Shown here: piece after piece, positions 32,420 to 45,981 of the stretch
Numbering within the stretch: the stretch's first letter is position 1
How the letters are laid out: each line of letters begins with the position of its first letter
Assembly: GCA_027625915.1 (NCBI GenBank)
Contig: JANTQA010000030.1
Span: 620,001 to 684,000, forward strand
Length of the DNA stretch: 64,000 nucleotides
Reading direction: 5' to 3'
From: Anaeramoeba flamelloides
Taxonomy: Eukaryota; Metamonada; Anaeramoebidae
The notes under the pieces: generated by a model
Databases searched by the model: none
What the model was told of the DNA's origin: nothing
Seen by the model: the letters and a program-made list of their open reading frames with translations, nothing else
Translations under genes and position numbers: made by a program

Positions 32420-33640
32420 GAGGAATAAACAACCAATTCAATCCCCTAAAATGCAAAAATTCAATTTGTCTATAAAATCTTATTTAATCGATTCAAGAAG
32501 AAATAACAAACTAGAAATTGGGATCATCTGCTAATTGAAATGTTAACACTTGTTTATGAATTACAATACTCACAAAACAAAAAAATAAATAATTATCAAT
32601 AGAAATACAATCTTGGGTGAGGTAAAAATTTTTTTAGAGAGCAAAAAAAAAAAATTTTTTTTTGAATATTTCCTAATTTCTATTGGGAGTATTGGGAATC
32701 AAAGCTTAGATACGATCAACTAATTTTATTTGATCTTATATTTTTAACAACTTTACCATAACCTAATATCAATTGTTCAAAAAAATATTTGATCATTCAA
32801 AAAATGTACTTAATTGAAAATGATATGAAAAAACAAAAAAAAAGATGAAAAAATGATTTGAATATTTTTTGATAATCAAAATTATTTCCCAATTTGAAAG
32901 TAAGTTTTTGATTATTATTAAGATTTGATAAAAATATGTTTGTATAATTGGATTCCATTATTGTTGTGGTTAATATTTAATGAAAAAACAATTAATCCTG
33001 AAATTAAAGAATTTTGAAGTAACTCGATTTGTATCTTTCAATTCGAAGACTCTTAAATACACTTAAACCCCAATTCGAAATTAATAACACACTAAAATTA
33101 GATTTCGTGAAAAAAACTTATTTAATCAATTAAAGAATAAATCCCGAATTAGAACCATTCACTAATTGAAAAATTAATAATTGTTTATAAATTACAATAT
33201 TCGCAAAACAAAAAATAAATAATTATCAATACAAATAAATCAGGGGTGTGTTAAAAATTTTGGAGAGAGCAAAACAAAAAAATACATTAGTAAATTTATT
33301 GAAATTCTATTAGGAATATTAATCGGTCAAATGGTTAGATACTACCAATTAATTTTATTTGGGTTCTTCTATTTTGAACAACTTTACCATAACCTAATAT
33401 CAATCATTCAAAAAAAAATTTGATCAAACTAAACAAGTTATGTAATTCAAAAAATGAATTGAAAACAAAAAATAAATGATTAAAAATGATTTTCATATTT
33501 TTCAAAAATCAAAATTTTATCCAATTTGAAGGAAATTGTATTATTGTGATTCTTTGGACCCTTTTAGTGATGTGGAAAATTTTGAATTTTAGTTTAGATA
33601 TTAGACTGATTGAAATTTCGTATTGTTGTCTCGAACAAAA
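32420..33640 (+). repeat. Tandem duplication of a ~625 bp unit, related to repeat family R2
   Basis: Two direct units begin near 32420 and 33050. Shared ordered phrases include TTATTTAATC, TAATTGAAA, CAAAACAAAAAATAAATAAT, TCAATA and ACTTTACCATAACCTAATAT. The same order of blocks is seen, more diverged, at 37451-38005, so they probably belong to the R2 interspersed family. Confidence 0.6.
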
Positions 33641-33689
33641 AAAAAAAAGAACAAAGATAAGAAAGGGGTGTTTACTAATTTGGTTTGTA

Positions 33690-36210
33690 GTGGTTAGTAA
33701 TGTAGTAGGCCAAATAAGAATTTTCAAAAATTATTGCTTTGTTTGTATAACCTTGAAGCAGAATAAACAATATATTTTCTAATTTTTTTGTTGGTTTTTT
33801 TTTAATTCTAATGCTGGAGAAAATTTTATCAATACAGATCTAAAAATAAATTTTTCTTTTAAATTTAATATTTTCCTCAATAAATAATAATAAGTCCAAA
33901 ATTCAAAATCCAATTGGTTTGATTTCTCAAAGTTTGATGGTTTAAAAAAATGCAAAGCAAATATAATAAGCTTCCCCAATGTTTTTTTTTATAATTATCA
34001 ATTCCTTTTCACAAAAATTATAATTAATGGAAAGGTTTTGGATATTACGGGTGGTGTTTCCAAATAATTGTTGGTTTTTGAAGTTGGGTTAGGTTTTAGA
34101 AATGTTCTATTGGGAGCCTGATTAACTTTATTTTTTGAAGGGGTTGGGAAAAGAAGCCAATATTGCTTAGTGAATTGGCGTTTTTTTTTTTTTTTTTTTG
34201 CAAACACAAGCTTTTAGTGGAAAGTGCTTTTGGAATTGGTAAACACTTTGGTTTGCCAAGAAAAATTTTTTTTTTTGTTGAGAAATTGAGGATCCGCAAA
34301 TTATTGTTTTGGAAAAAGGGTTTTCTCAAAGTACAATAAAAAACCAAAATTTTATTTGGTATCAAAATAATTTGTCTTTGAGATAGTGGTCAATGTTTCA
34401 AAGTTGAGTTAGGGTTATTGAAAAGTTTCCAGTTGGGTATTGGGAATTGATGATCAATAAAAAATGTTTTATAAAAAATAATTTAATTTCCATTAGAAAT
34501 TCTCATTGTAATTCAAGTTTGGCTATTATGTATGTTTTAACTTTTGGATGGGAATTGAAGATCTAATGGAAATGTTTTGGTTGGTAAATTATTTATGAAG
34601 ATGGGTGTATAAACTTTTAATAGTGGGAATAGGCATTTGAGTGGAAACAAAACTACTCTCAAAATTCTTGAGTTCACACTTTATTAAAACTCAAAAGTCC
34701 TGATGAGAAAAGTTTTAATTTAAGAAGTTCACACTTTGTTAAAACTTAAAACTTTTGAAAAGTTTTAATTCTCTAAAAATTTTTACTTTATTAGAATTCA
34801 AAACTTTTAAAAAGTTTTAATTCTGAGACACTTATAAAAAAAAAAGTACTCACTTTTTTACATCATTCTTTAATTTATTATTCAATCAAAAAATTTATTA
34901 AAAATGAAATTATAAAAAAATATCTACTTGCATATTACTCAAAAGAAGGGATAGGTGTTTATCAAGGAGATCCATTATCACCTTTATTATTTGGGTTTAT
35001 TTCACATTTTTTATTAGAAAAAATCAAATCATTAGCAATACATGTTCAAATGTTTGCTGATGATTTGATTTTGATTATGAAAGGATCAATGATAGAAATC
35101 AATTTTCAACTGGAAAAAATTTTTAAAATTATAAGAGATTTTGGAATGAATCCGAATAATAAAAAAACGATAAAAAAACTAATTCCAAAAGAAATTTTAT
35201 ATCTTGGTATTTGGTTAGATAAAAAAACTCATTTAAAATTTAACCTTGATAAAGTTAAAAAAAATTTCAAAAATCTAGTCAATATTTTAGAACAAAAAAA
35301 ATTTACTAATGGATTAAAAATTCACTTTTTTAAAGCCGTTTTACACAGTCAATTATTATATGGATTAGAAATATTTGATCTAACTGAAAATGATTTCAAA
35401 GAAATAGACATTTGGATCAATAAAAAGGTCACTAAATTCCTTTTAAAAATTAATCAACCCACATTCCCCAAGACTTATTTATAAAACAGAAGCAAAAATT
35501 GATTCAGTAAGGATAACGATATATAAGAGAAAATATAAATTAATTCAAAAATTAAATTTTTTAGGATTCAAAAAACTAATTAAACTTCTGCCATTTAGAG
35601 AAAAAGAAGTTGAAAATATTAACTGGAAATCAAAAACATTAAAAGATTTGGAATTAGAATTAGACAACTATCGAATTAATCAATTAAAGAATAGCCCAAG
35701 TTGGAAAGTACGAAAATACATAAAAATCGTTACTATTCAAGGAAATATTAATAAACAACAAAAATATTTAAAATGGAAAGGCTCTACCTCAATCTTAAAA
35801 CTTAGAACATTCACAAATTATTTAAACAGGTACTCTTATGTTATGAATGAAGATAAATCAAAATTTTGTAAATTATGCAAAAAAATAAATAATTTAGATA
35901 TCATTGAAGATTTAGATCATTTTCTCTGGAACTGCCCAGCCTATGAAAATAATCGTAAAATCTGGATATCTGAATTAAAAAAGATTAATATATCTCATAT
36001 ATTAAAAAACAATAATATTTCTAATATTATTAACAGAAAAGATTCCATAACTTTATTAGCCCTAGTGGAAAACAAAAGTATATGGAAATCTTTAAAAAAA
36101 TTTCTAAATCACAATTTAGGAATTCGGGCAAACAAGAGGAACTAAAAACTCCTCCCTTAAACAATAAAAAAAAAAAAAAAAAAAAAGTACTCACTTTTTT
36201 AAAATGGCTG
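33690..36210 (-). repeat. Right TIR arm of the Tc1/mariner-type element (split by a LINE)
   Basis: It is the inverted partner of 27627-29717. It carries the same sub-repeats in reverse order toward the outer end. The last ~25 bases (CACTTTTTTAAAATGGCTG) are separated from the rest by the LINE at 34861-36185, so the true terminus lies after that insertion. Confidence 0.83.
34861..36185 (+). mobile_element. 5'-truncated APE-type LINE, young copy
   Basis: It is flanked by a 16-base target duplication, AGTACTCACTTTTTTA at 34845-34860 and 36186-36201, and ends in a poly(A) tail of about 20. It begins inside the reverse transcriptase at the codons for HHSLI. An open frame then covers VYQGDPLSPLLFGF and the catalytic box FADD (35053 onward) to 35484. 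After a single frameshift around 35440-35470, the C-terminal domain follows with a zinc-knuckle-like C-x2-C...H-x4-C (CKLC ... HFLWNC) and the end LGIRANKRN. It is much less damaged than the copy at 56690-63042, so younger. Confidence 0.9.
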
Positions 36211-37450
36211 TATAATAACATGCATACTTTTTAATATGTATTTGAACAAATTTATCTTTGATCATTACAATTTATTTTGCTTTTTTTGTTTTATTTTAAA
36301 GACAAATTTTCAAATTAAATTTTAATTTATTGGAAAAAAAAGTTACTAAATATATTAGTTTAAATAATATTGTTTGAATAAATAATAATAATCTGATAAA
36401 TTATTCAATAGTTTACTCATTATAAAAACATTAAATTAAAAATAATTTTGATCATTGAAATTTTTGTCTGTTTTTTTATAAAAGTTTAAAATTTAAATTT
36501 ATATACTTAGCACTTCTTTAATCCATATAGAAACAAAAAAACACACAATTTTATTTAATATTGAAGAATTCATTTCTAAAATGTTTTGGATTCTTTTCTT
36601 TTTGATTCTTGTAAATATCGGCCGTAAATACAATATTAAAAAAATTACAAATTTTTTGGTTTCATCCGTTCCACTTTTAAGGTAAAAACTTCAACAAAAT
36701 ATAGGGCACAACAAAAATCTCAAATTAAGGTGTATAATTCAGTTTCTAGGAAAATACTTTGTGAATAACAATATTCCAAATTTTATGGTTTGATTATACC
36801 TTATATCACTGATCGGGGATGAGTAAAAAATCAAAATGAATGAATTAGGAGATTTGAAATAAGGGTTAAATAGTTATCAATATTTGAGATTTCTGTGATT
36901 TACTTTTCCTAAAAGTGAATGGCAATATTTCAATCTTTTTTTTTAAAAAATTTAGATTAAACAATCTCCAAATCACTTGTTTTTTATAATATTTGAACAT
37001 TTGGTCTGTTAATATAAGTCAACTTGATTCAAATAATGACAAAAATTTTAAATGAAGTAAAAAACACAATATATATAAACAACCATTTTTACGAAAATAA
37101 TTAAACTATAAAGCGTTTACTATCGAATTTTATTTTTAAGAAACCTTGAAAAAATTATTCTTATCATATTAATAAAGGTTGCTAAAATCTTTTATACAAA
37201 TTTTAAAGTATATTATTTTTAGAAAATAAGTGGTTTAATGTCATTTTTTTGGATTTGTATTTTTTTATTCAAATTTAAAACTTCATTTGTCAAGTTCTTA
37301 AAAATCCACAAAAGAAGAAGTTAATCTGATTAGTTGTTCATTTGTGTTAATAATTAAGTACTTTTAATATCAATAGATCAGATAATATTTGTGATTTTCA
37401 AATAAATCAACCGCACTCTTCATTACTCCTTTTCCATTGGTGAGTATTAT
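36211..37450. other. Intergenic with a partial palindromic MITE
   Basis: A/T-rich DNA. At about 36660-36795 there is a half copy of the TA-palindrome family (CCACTTTTAAGG, AAATCTCAAATTAAGG). No gene recognised. Confidence 0.5.
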
Positions 37451-38005
37451 AATGGAAAAAATATATAAAAACCCCATTCCAAAAATAAGGACATACCCAA
37501 AATCATAAATAGACAAAAAAAACCCCAATTTATTATATTTTTCCAAACATAATATAAAAACACATTTAACTTATTCAGTATTAATGTTTTAATAAGTAAT
37601 CATTTTCATCAAAATAAAAGAAAAAAAATACAAAACTCAAAAATAAAAAATCGTATAAGCCAAAATAATGAAAGGAGTTTGAACAAAAAATGTATTGGTA
37701 AATTTGTTGAAATTTCACTAAAAATTATTGATTAATCAAATGATAAGAAAATAATGACCAATTTTATGTGGTTTTCTATTTAACAAACACAGCATTAATC
37801 TTTTATCAACCATCGAAAAAAAAATTTCCAGATCTAACAAAACAGATTAAGTAACGGAAAAAAAGAAAATGAAAACAAAACAAGAGAGACAAAAAATGAA
37901 ATAATTTTTAAAATCAAAATTATTCCTAAATTGATTATAAAGTGCAGTATTATTATTCTTTCAACTTTTTAAACTTAGTTCTAAATTTTGGAATTTAGTT
38001 TACTT
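37451..38005 (-). repeat. Interspersed repeat family R2, copy C
   Basis: It is the reverse complement of parts of 15071-15960 and 51229-51755, in the same order: TAACAGATTAAG... equals the TAATCTATTTCGTTAGA block, and GTATTGGTAAATTTGTTGAA equals the block before CAATACA. Non-coding. Confidence 0.6.
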
Positions 38006-39310
38006 CAAAAAAAGATTTTTCTTTGAACTTCAACCAAAAATAATAACTGAAGAAGTTCTTTAAAAAGAAGTTATTTTTCGTCATAAGGGAGTAACTATAT
38101 TTTACCAGTTATGAGTCCCTAAGTTAATTAGAAACCGAAATCTTCAAATCATATCTTTAACCAAATACATTGATATTTTAATAAATACAAGTGGAATATA
38201 TCCTTGTATAATATATTTAAACAATCATTTATTTAAATTAAAATCAAAATAATTTAAAAAATTGAACTTGTACAAATAAATAAAAATAATTTATTCCTTG
38301 ATCTTATCGATAACAGTTGACACAAAAATTTTTCTTGATTTGGTTTTATTTTTAATTCTTTTCGAAAAACTTTTTTATGTAAAATTTTTGAATAACAAAT
38401 TACTTTCTATTTCTAAAGAATCCCTAAAAGGACTTTTAAAATCCTATGCTTATTTAATATATCATATTCTAGTTTCAGAAAAAGGATACTTTTTCAATTT
38501 TACTCTTCAGATATAATGGAGTATAAGATGGTTTCGCTTGATTTGATCATAAAAATTTTGGTTAAGGTACTAGTCTCTATTATTTTTTTTTTTGACCAAT
38601 TTCTAAATTAGGATTCCTTATCTAGAAATAAGTTTAATATGAAAAATAAACAGGATCTTCAAATCTAAGTAATTGGCAAAAAACTTTTTCAATCTCTATT
38701 AAATTTAGGTAACAAAATTTGATAGAGATTAATCCCTTAAATTGAAAACTCAATATAATTCATGATTTCTGATTAAAATTTTTTTTTTTAATTTTTCTTT
38801 TTCTTTTTCTTTGGGTTGAATTCTTTTGCAACTACTTTTTGTTTTTTGAGAATTCAATCCCTTCACTTTAATTTTTTTATATAGTATTCTTTTGTTTTTG
38901 ACTTGGTTTGATAAAAATAATTGAAAAAAGAATTTTGTAAGCAAATTTGTCACAAAAGGTTTTTTAAAATAATAATTAAGAGTGTGGTGAGAAATTCCAA
39001 TCGAAGTACATGTTAATATTCATAAAATATTTAAAATAAAGAAAACAAAGTTTCAGAGATAGGTTTTGAATGATTGTTTTTTTTTTCATTCTTGATTTCA
39101 ACAAATTTATATGGAAAGATATTCTTTTGTGTTTGGTCTTCTAAAAGAAAATACTTGTTTCAAATACCACCTTTTCGGGTCTATTTTTTTTGATTTACTC
39201 TTTTATTAATTTCAATATTCTATATAAACACATTTCTTCATCCAATATTGTTTTAATCAAACCAGAAAAATAATCAAAATAAAATGTTCCAAAAATTGAA
39301 AAATTACAGT
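38006..39310. other. Intergenic, no gene seen
   Basis: A/T-rich; a 72-codon plus frame near 38298 and a 67-codon minus frame near 38750 have hydrophobic or lysine-rich composition typical of random A/T DNA here. Confidence 0.5.
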
Positions 39311-39554
39311 TACTGGTATTTGAATTATAAATGGGATTAAATTTCACCTCATTTTCAAAGTTTTCAGTTCAAAATTCTTCCATTAAGGATTCTTAATGAA
39401 CTCAAAGTTCACAATTTAAACAATAAAAAAAGAACCAAACAAATAAAAAACCTCCACAAACCCCAACCTATTCCTTGGAAATATCTTTTGGAAAAAAGAA
39501 AAATCTGGAAATGGATGTGAAAATTTTATCCCATTTTTAATTCAAATACCAGTA
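39311..39554. mobile_element. Small TIR element (MITE), family TACTGGTATTTG, copy 2
   Basis: The ends TACTGGTATTTGAATTATAA and the complementary TTCAAATACCAGTA are the same as in 3591-3760. The centre differs, as is usual among deletion-derived MITE copies. Confidence 0.7.
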
Positions 39555-40040
39555 TTATTCCAAGTATTTTGGTTCTTTTCAATATAAAGCACTGAATATT
39601 TTCAATTTCTATTTTTTCATATGCACTGTGGCACTCAAAATCTTTTTTCAGTAAGGTTCGTACAATTATAATTTTTTCAAAATGGGAAAAAGTAAATAAT
39701 TGCTAAAAGCGAAAAATTTTTTACAAATTGTGATCCGATTTTTTTCTATTTTGCAAAAGCAAATTGGAATGTATCATTTAAAAACAAAGCAAAAATATTT
39801 CTTAGTGTTTGAACTGAAAAGTGATTCGATCCATAAATCCAAAGATTGTTTAAAATTTTTACCACAATAATTTGCTAATAGTTTAAAATAAGAATTATCT
39901 TGAATAGTTGAGTAAAATTTTTTCATAATTTCTGAATTATTTTCCATCTAATGAAGAAATGAAATAATTGATTCTAATTTTCCAGATCAAATTCAAATTT
40001 CATTTTTCATTTTCAACACTTTTTTTAACAAATCCAGCGA

Positions 40041-43000
40041 ATGGGAAATTCGACTGCAAGACATTTTATCAAAAAAAAACATTTGAAAAAGTATCTTAAA
40101 AAATTAGAGGAAACTGGTTTGTCTGTTTGTATTTTGAACAAAGATGGAAAAGTCATGAAAGTAACACCTAACTTCATTGAGATCGTAGGGTATGTCGGAC
40201 GTGAAAAAATATTTAGAAATTACAAAACTGGATCGCTTTCTGCACGTAAGTAAATTGTTTTTTTGAATTGACTTTGCTTTGGAACATATATTAAAGATAA
40301 AAAGCTGGTACTTAAAAACAACCACTCACAAACAAACAAGTTAACAAGAATTTTAACTTCTTTTGTGATCGAAAATGTAATTTCGTTCGAACAACCCAGC
40401 AATCAAAAATAATTTTGAAAAAACACCAACCAATTTTGCTTTAACTCTAAAAGATTTTTTCACAATCACTGATCATATTTATGATCAAAAATACATTAAA
40501 ATTGCTTTTGTATATTAGGTGGTTGATCTTGTCTTCTTTATTTTTTGGGATCTCAAGCAGAACACAATAGAAATTGGTAAAGATGAAAAAAAAAAAAAAA
40601 TGGGACAAACGCTTTTTAAGTCGGTTTGTGTTTCCCAAACGAAGGTGTAGTATGACATTTATTTGTTTTCAAAATTTTGAGATACAAAGATTAACCCTTT
40701 AATTTTTTTGTTTCAAAACACAATGCTCATTTTAGTGTTTAGCAATTTTCTTTCTTTTTTTCAAAAGTTGTCACACATTACATGTGCTTTTAAAAGTATT
40801 CAATTTCTGTTTTCTTTTGTTTTTGAAAAGAAATGACTAAAGTACTCTAGATATCATGAGCTTTGTATAACCAATTCTATTTTTGTCGGTTTTTTCTTGC
40901 AGAATTGTTACATTCGAAGAAAAAAAGAAAAACCAAAGTTTTAAAAAAAACAGATTATATATAATCGTCCTGTGAAAGAACCGAAGTGAACCTAAGAATC
41001 AAAAACTTAAAAAACTTTTATTATTCGGAGTAATTTAAAAATTCAAGAGAAAATCCCAACAAATTTTTTTCTCATTCACCAGAGAAGATGGACCTCACCA
41101 TCATTAAAAAATTTTTTAAAAAAAAATTAAACATTTGCTAATTTTTTGACTTTTTGATAACTTCACTTATAATAAACACTATTGGTTAATAAAGGATCTT
41201 GGATCAAAAATTATTTTTTAAGATATTTGAAAATTTAGGTTGGAAAATTCAATTTTCCAGTAAGATTTTTTTCAAATTTAATAGTAAAAAAATTTGAATA
41301 TTTTTCTGCTTCTAGCTAAGAGGTTATAATCATAAATTTTAAAAGCATTTTAAATTTAATAAACATCTTTCAAACGGATAACCAATTATTTTGGCTATTA
41401 TGGAATTATTTATTGATATAAATTGAAAAAAATATTGTTTTTTTGATTTTTTGTTAGGTTTTTTTTAATTTTTGAAATAAATCGAAAATTTTAATAAATT
41501 TTCTGTTTATTTCTCAAAAGTAAAAAAAACTAGGAAACTTAACGTTAGGTTTTCCAGAATTTAAAAGAACTGAGTAAAATCAAAGAGATTTTACTCTATT
41601 CTTTTGAATTCTGGAAAACCGCCGTTAGCTTTTCTTGAGTTTTCTGTTTATTTGGAAAATCGATAGATTTTTGTTAGGTTTTTTTACTTTAGAAATAAAC
41701 CGAAAATTTTAATAAATTTTCGGTTTATTTCTAAAGTAAAAAAAACCTAGAACACTTAACAGATAAAACAGAAAACCTCAATAAAAGCGCTGTTAGTTTT
41801 TTTTTAATTTTAGAAATAAACCGAAAATTTCAGAAATTTTCGATTTATTTCAAAAATTAAAAAACCTAGTCACTCTACGGCACTTGATGGACACTTCCGT
41901 TAGGTTTTCTTGAGTTTTCTGTTTATTCGGAAAATCAATTGATTTTCGTTAGGATTTTTTTACTTTAGAAATAAAACAGAAAACCTCAAGAAAACCTAGG
42001 CACTCTACGGCACTTGACGGACACTCACAATAATTATCATCAGGATTTTTTTTTCTCTGTTTCAGTTTTATTAGATGAGTACAATATTTTAATAAAAAAA
42101 AAATAATAATTAAAATTTTATTTATAACTCAAAGAAAAATAAAAACTGAACTTTATTTTTTTCCATTTTTTATCTCTGGGTGAATTTCTTTATATTTAGA
42201 AGAAGAGTTAAAAAGGAAAAAGATCAAGTGTTTACTTGTCAATAATGGACTAGAGAAACATGCCAGTTTGAGTGACGAAAATAAAAACTCAGGAGCAAAT
42301 GTAAAAAATATCCAAAGGTTTAAAAAAAAAAACGATCAAAAAGAAAAAAAGAAATTACAACAATTCCACAATGAACCCGAAATGAACTTTCATAATCAAC
42401 TATCACTAGAATTAAATGAACCAAAAGTATTATGTCTGTGATTTCTGGATGTTCTTAATTAACGATAGCATTGATTTTTTTTTTTTTGATTTATTACCAT
42501 TTGTTTCTTATACACCCTTTTTAAATTTCATTTTTTTTTTTTTTTTTCTTTTTATTTTTGCTTTTCACTTTTCAATTTTTTCTTTCAATTTGCTTTTTAC
42601 AATCATAAAGATAATTTGGGTCTATCTTCCTATTTGAACAATCGTGAAATCTACGATTTTAGATTAAATTTCATTAATACATTATGGTGAAATTAAAGTT
42701 AAAAGGCATCTAGTGTGTTATTTCCACTTCTTCAATAATAATAATAAATGAAAATTTCTCATTCAAAATTAAATGTCACATCGTTTTTTAATATGCATCA
42801 TATTTTAGTTCATAAGATTTTTCAAGTAACGAATGATATTAATTTTAAAATAAACTAAAGGAATTGAATGTATTTATTAAAAATCATTTTTCATAAAAAT
42901 AAAAAATTAATAAAGAATTTTTCTTCATTAAAACATTTATCTTACCTAAAATTGTGAAAAAGAGTCTTCAATTATATTATTTCCGAAAAGTTGTTTTTTT

Positions 43001-43201
43001 GTTTTTGGTTTTTGATCAAGTTTGAAAAAAGGAATAAGTAAATTACTGGTATTTTTTTTTAGAATATTTTATTCAAATTAAAATACAGAAATATTATGCT
43101 ATAATAAAAAAATATAATTGAAAATAAAAATTGATTTTCTGAAAAAGAATGAATATGTTTTGATAATAAAATGACACACATTAATTCTAATCAGAATAAC
43201 C

Positions 43202-43234
<33 letters not shown>

Positions 43235-45916
43235 TTATACAGATATAAATACACTTAAGACCTTAAGCAAACATTTTTGTTATTTTACAAATATTTAACA
43301 AGTTTATTTTTTAACTATTCTGATCAATCATGATTTTTAAAAAAAAAAAAAATAATGAAACCAAATTGGATATATTATTTGAAAACATGCAATTTTAATA
43401 GCCTATCAAGAATATTTTCAAAATAATTTTAAAGAATCACTGAAAATTGCCATACGTGAGCAGTTGAATTCGGAAAGTGGATTATACACCTGCCCGTGGG
43501 ATATTATTGATCAATATGGAAAACTACGACCTTTATGGGCTTATTGTACACCGATATCAATAGGAGGGGTTATATATATACAAACCATTTGGAAAAAAAG
43601 AAAAATTTCAGGAAACAAAAAAAATGAAAAACCTGAAGAAATTGATACAGAAATTTTAAAAATTCAAATAAATGATTCAAAATCGACTGCTTCGGAAGAT
43701 AATGAGAATGAAGATGATGATGAAAATACGAATGCGAGTTGGAGTTGGAATGAGAATGAAAATTCAAAAAGCAAAGACGATCTAACCCAAAATAGTTCAT
43801 TAACAAACAAAAATGTTTCCAATAGTTCAAGTTCAAATAATCCACAAATTAAAGTTATAAGAGGTAAATTATTTGTTTTTTCTTATTTTCAACACTTTTT
43901 TGAAAAAGTTGATAACATTACAATTTTTTTTTATGAACAAAATTTCAAAATTAAAGATTTCTATCCTCTTTAATGTGTGATTCAAAAAGATATTCCCCAT
44001 TAAATATTAAAAAGAATTCAGAAAATAATTTTTATATAAATTTAATTGGGCTGTAATGGCTTTAATTTTCATAACAACCAATTAAAACTCTCATATTTTT
44101 CAATTTTGGAAATTTTCATTTCAATACTATGGATCATATTTCAAAATTGAAACACATTTTATAAATAAAATCTTTTCCAAAACTATCTCTGAAACTGACA
44201 AATAATTTTAATGAAAACAAGTATTTTCACTGGATAGTATTATAACAATTTTAAGATAAAATGAATATAACTATTTTGGAAAAAAAGTGAAACTGATTTT
44301 TTAAATGTAAACCCTAATAGAACTTGAAAATGAAAAGTCGGATTGTCTAAGAAAAAAAAAAAAAAAAAAATGATAGCGACCAAATGAAGGATTAAGCACA
44401 ATAGTAGTTTTTACAATACTATCTTATACTTCAAGATTTTTTCTTCGATTAATCCATTTACTAGAAATTTTTTGAAAAAATTAACTAATTTTAAGATCTA
44501 CGAAAAGTGCTCATTGGATATCCAATATAAAATAGTATCGAAATTGTTTACAATATTTTGATTCAATAGCGAATTCTTAATTTATTACTCATTTGTTTCT
44601 TTTTTTAATTTATTTCACTCTTCACTTTAAGGTTCTATTAGTTTTTCCATTTAAAAACAAAACAAACTTTTTTCCGCATTGTAAAGTGATTTTATTATTT
44701 TTACACATTATGATTATTTTATCGATATCTTGATTCTGTAGAAAGTTTTTTTAGATAAAATAGAATTTACAAAATATAATCTTTATTTTGAAAAAAAAAA
44801 AACAAAATAATTTGTTATTATTATTAAAAAAGTTAAATTACACTCTAGATGCTCTTTTACATAAATTTCTAAAAGGTTATTTAAGTTTTAAATCCTAGAT
44901 TTCACGATTATTCATGAATGGAAATAATTTCCCAAATTATCTTTTTATTGTTGAAAAAAATCAAAAAATAGAATTGAAAAAAGAAAAAAGAAAAAAAAAT
45001 TAACAATACAAAAAGTAAAAAGAAAAAAGCGAAAAATTTACAAGGCTCAAAGGTAAAAACAAGAAAAATAATGAAAAAAAAAAAAATATTTTAATTTAAA
45101 AAGGGTTTAAAAGAAATAATAGGTAAAAATCAAAAAAAAAAAACAAAAAAAAACAAGGCTATCTTTAATTACAGAACGCCCAAAAATTACAGACAAACAC
45201 GATACTTTAGTTTGATTTACTTAAATTTGATAAATTATCAGGGATTTTCAATTGGGGACGTTGCTGAATTATTGTAATTTCTTTTTTTTTTGATCTGATT
45301 TGCTTAATCCTTCATATTTTTTTTTCTTTATTTTTTAGTTTTTTTATTTTCAAGTCACATACTTTTATGTTTCAATCACTCACTATTAGTAGGCAAATAA
45401 TTGATCTTTTCCCTTTTTAACTCTTCTTCCAAATAAAAAAAAAAAAATTTACAAGAGGAAAAAAAAAGTAACAAGTATAAATAAGGAATGTTATAAAAAA
45501 TAGAGTTTTTTCAATTTTAGAGATAAATAAAGAGTTCCATGTATTTATCCAAATTTTGGTAATAGTAAACAAAATTCCCGTTTTTATTGTTGATCTTGAA
45601 GGTGTTTTCAATATAAAATCATTTGGCAAATACCAATACTTTGTTTGGAAAATTGTTTTTTTTTTAAATTTGAAAGATTGTTGTTTGCTAAACGATTTTT
45701 TGATTAAAATTGTTCTTAGTCTATTAAGAAAATCAGATATTATATTTACTATTACCAAAATTTTGATAAATGAATGGAGCTCTATATTTATCTCTAAAAT
45801 TGTAAAAACTCTATTTTTTACAACATCCATATTTACTCTTGTGGATTCATTTTTATTTTTCTGTAAATTTTGTAACTGCTAAAATATTAAAACCACTTCA
45901 TTTAGTTCATTGTTTA

Positions 45917-45981
<65 letters not shown>

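Larger units (their letters stand above)
27627..36210. mobile_element. Large Tc1/mariner-type DNA transposon with ~1.2 kb TIR arms and nested insertions
   Basis: The termini are inverted: CAGTCATTTTAAAAAAGTGA at 27627 and, on the complementary strand from 36210, CAGCCATTTTAAAAAAGTGA. TA (in fact TATA) lies outside each end, the target site of the Tc1/mariner superfamily. The arms run to about 29717 and from about 33690. Without later insertions each is roughly 1.2 kb, and they look about 97-98% identical by eye. Each arm starts with four to five tandem sub-repeats of about 50 bases ending TTTTAATAAAGT. Inside is a Tc1-like transposase remnant (29780-30392). Later insertions are a Harbinger-like element (27740-28604), three palindromic MITEs, and a LINE (34861-36185) that hit the right terminus. 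Removing these leaves about 5.8 kb. It lies just downstream of the acyltransferase gene. Confidence 0.85.

Noticed and set aside
32420-33640. Direct repeats considered as long terminal repeats
   Set aside because: The units are essentially adjacent with no internal coding region, and related single copies occur elsewhere; a tandem duplication explains them better.
40901-40942. Possible extra PAS exon after TTTTTTCTTGCAG
   Set aside because: The acceptor is good, but the exon would end in a stop or leave a phase that does not fit the next exon; exon 1 joins 42200 directly in phase.
42416-42637. Hydrophobic 73-codon plus frame
   Set aside because: Phe runs from T homopolymers directly downstream of inferred PAS exon 2.
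45417-45882. Opposite-strand frames of 137 and 108 codons
   Set aside because: They cover a palindromic MITE and mirror each other; no protein-like signature.
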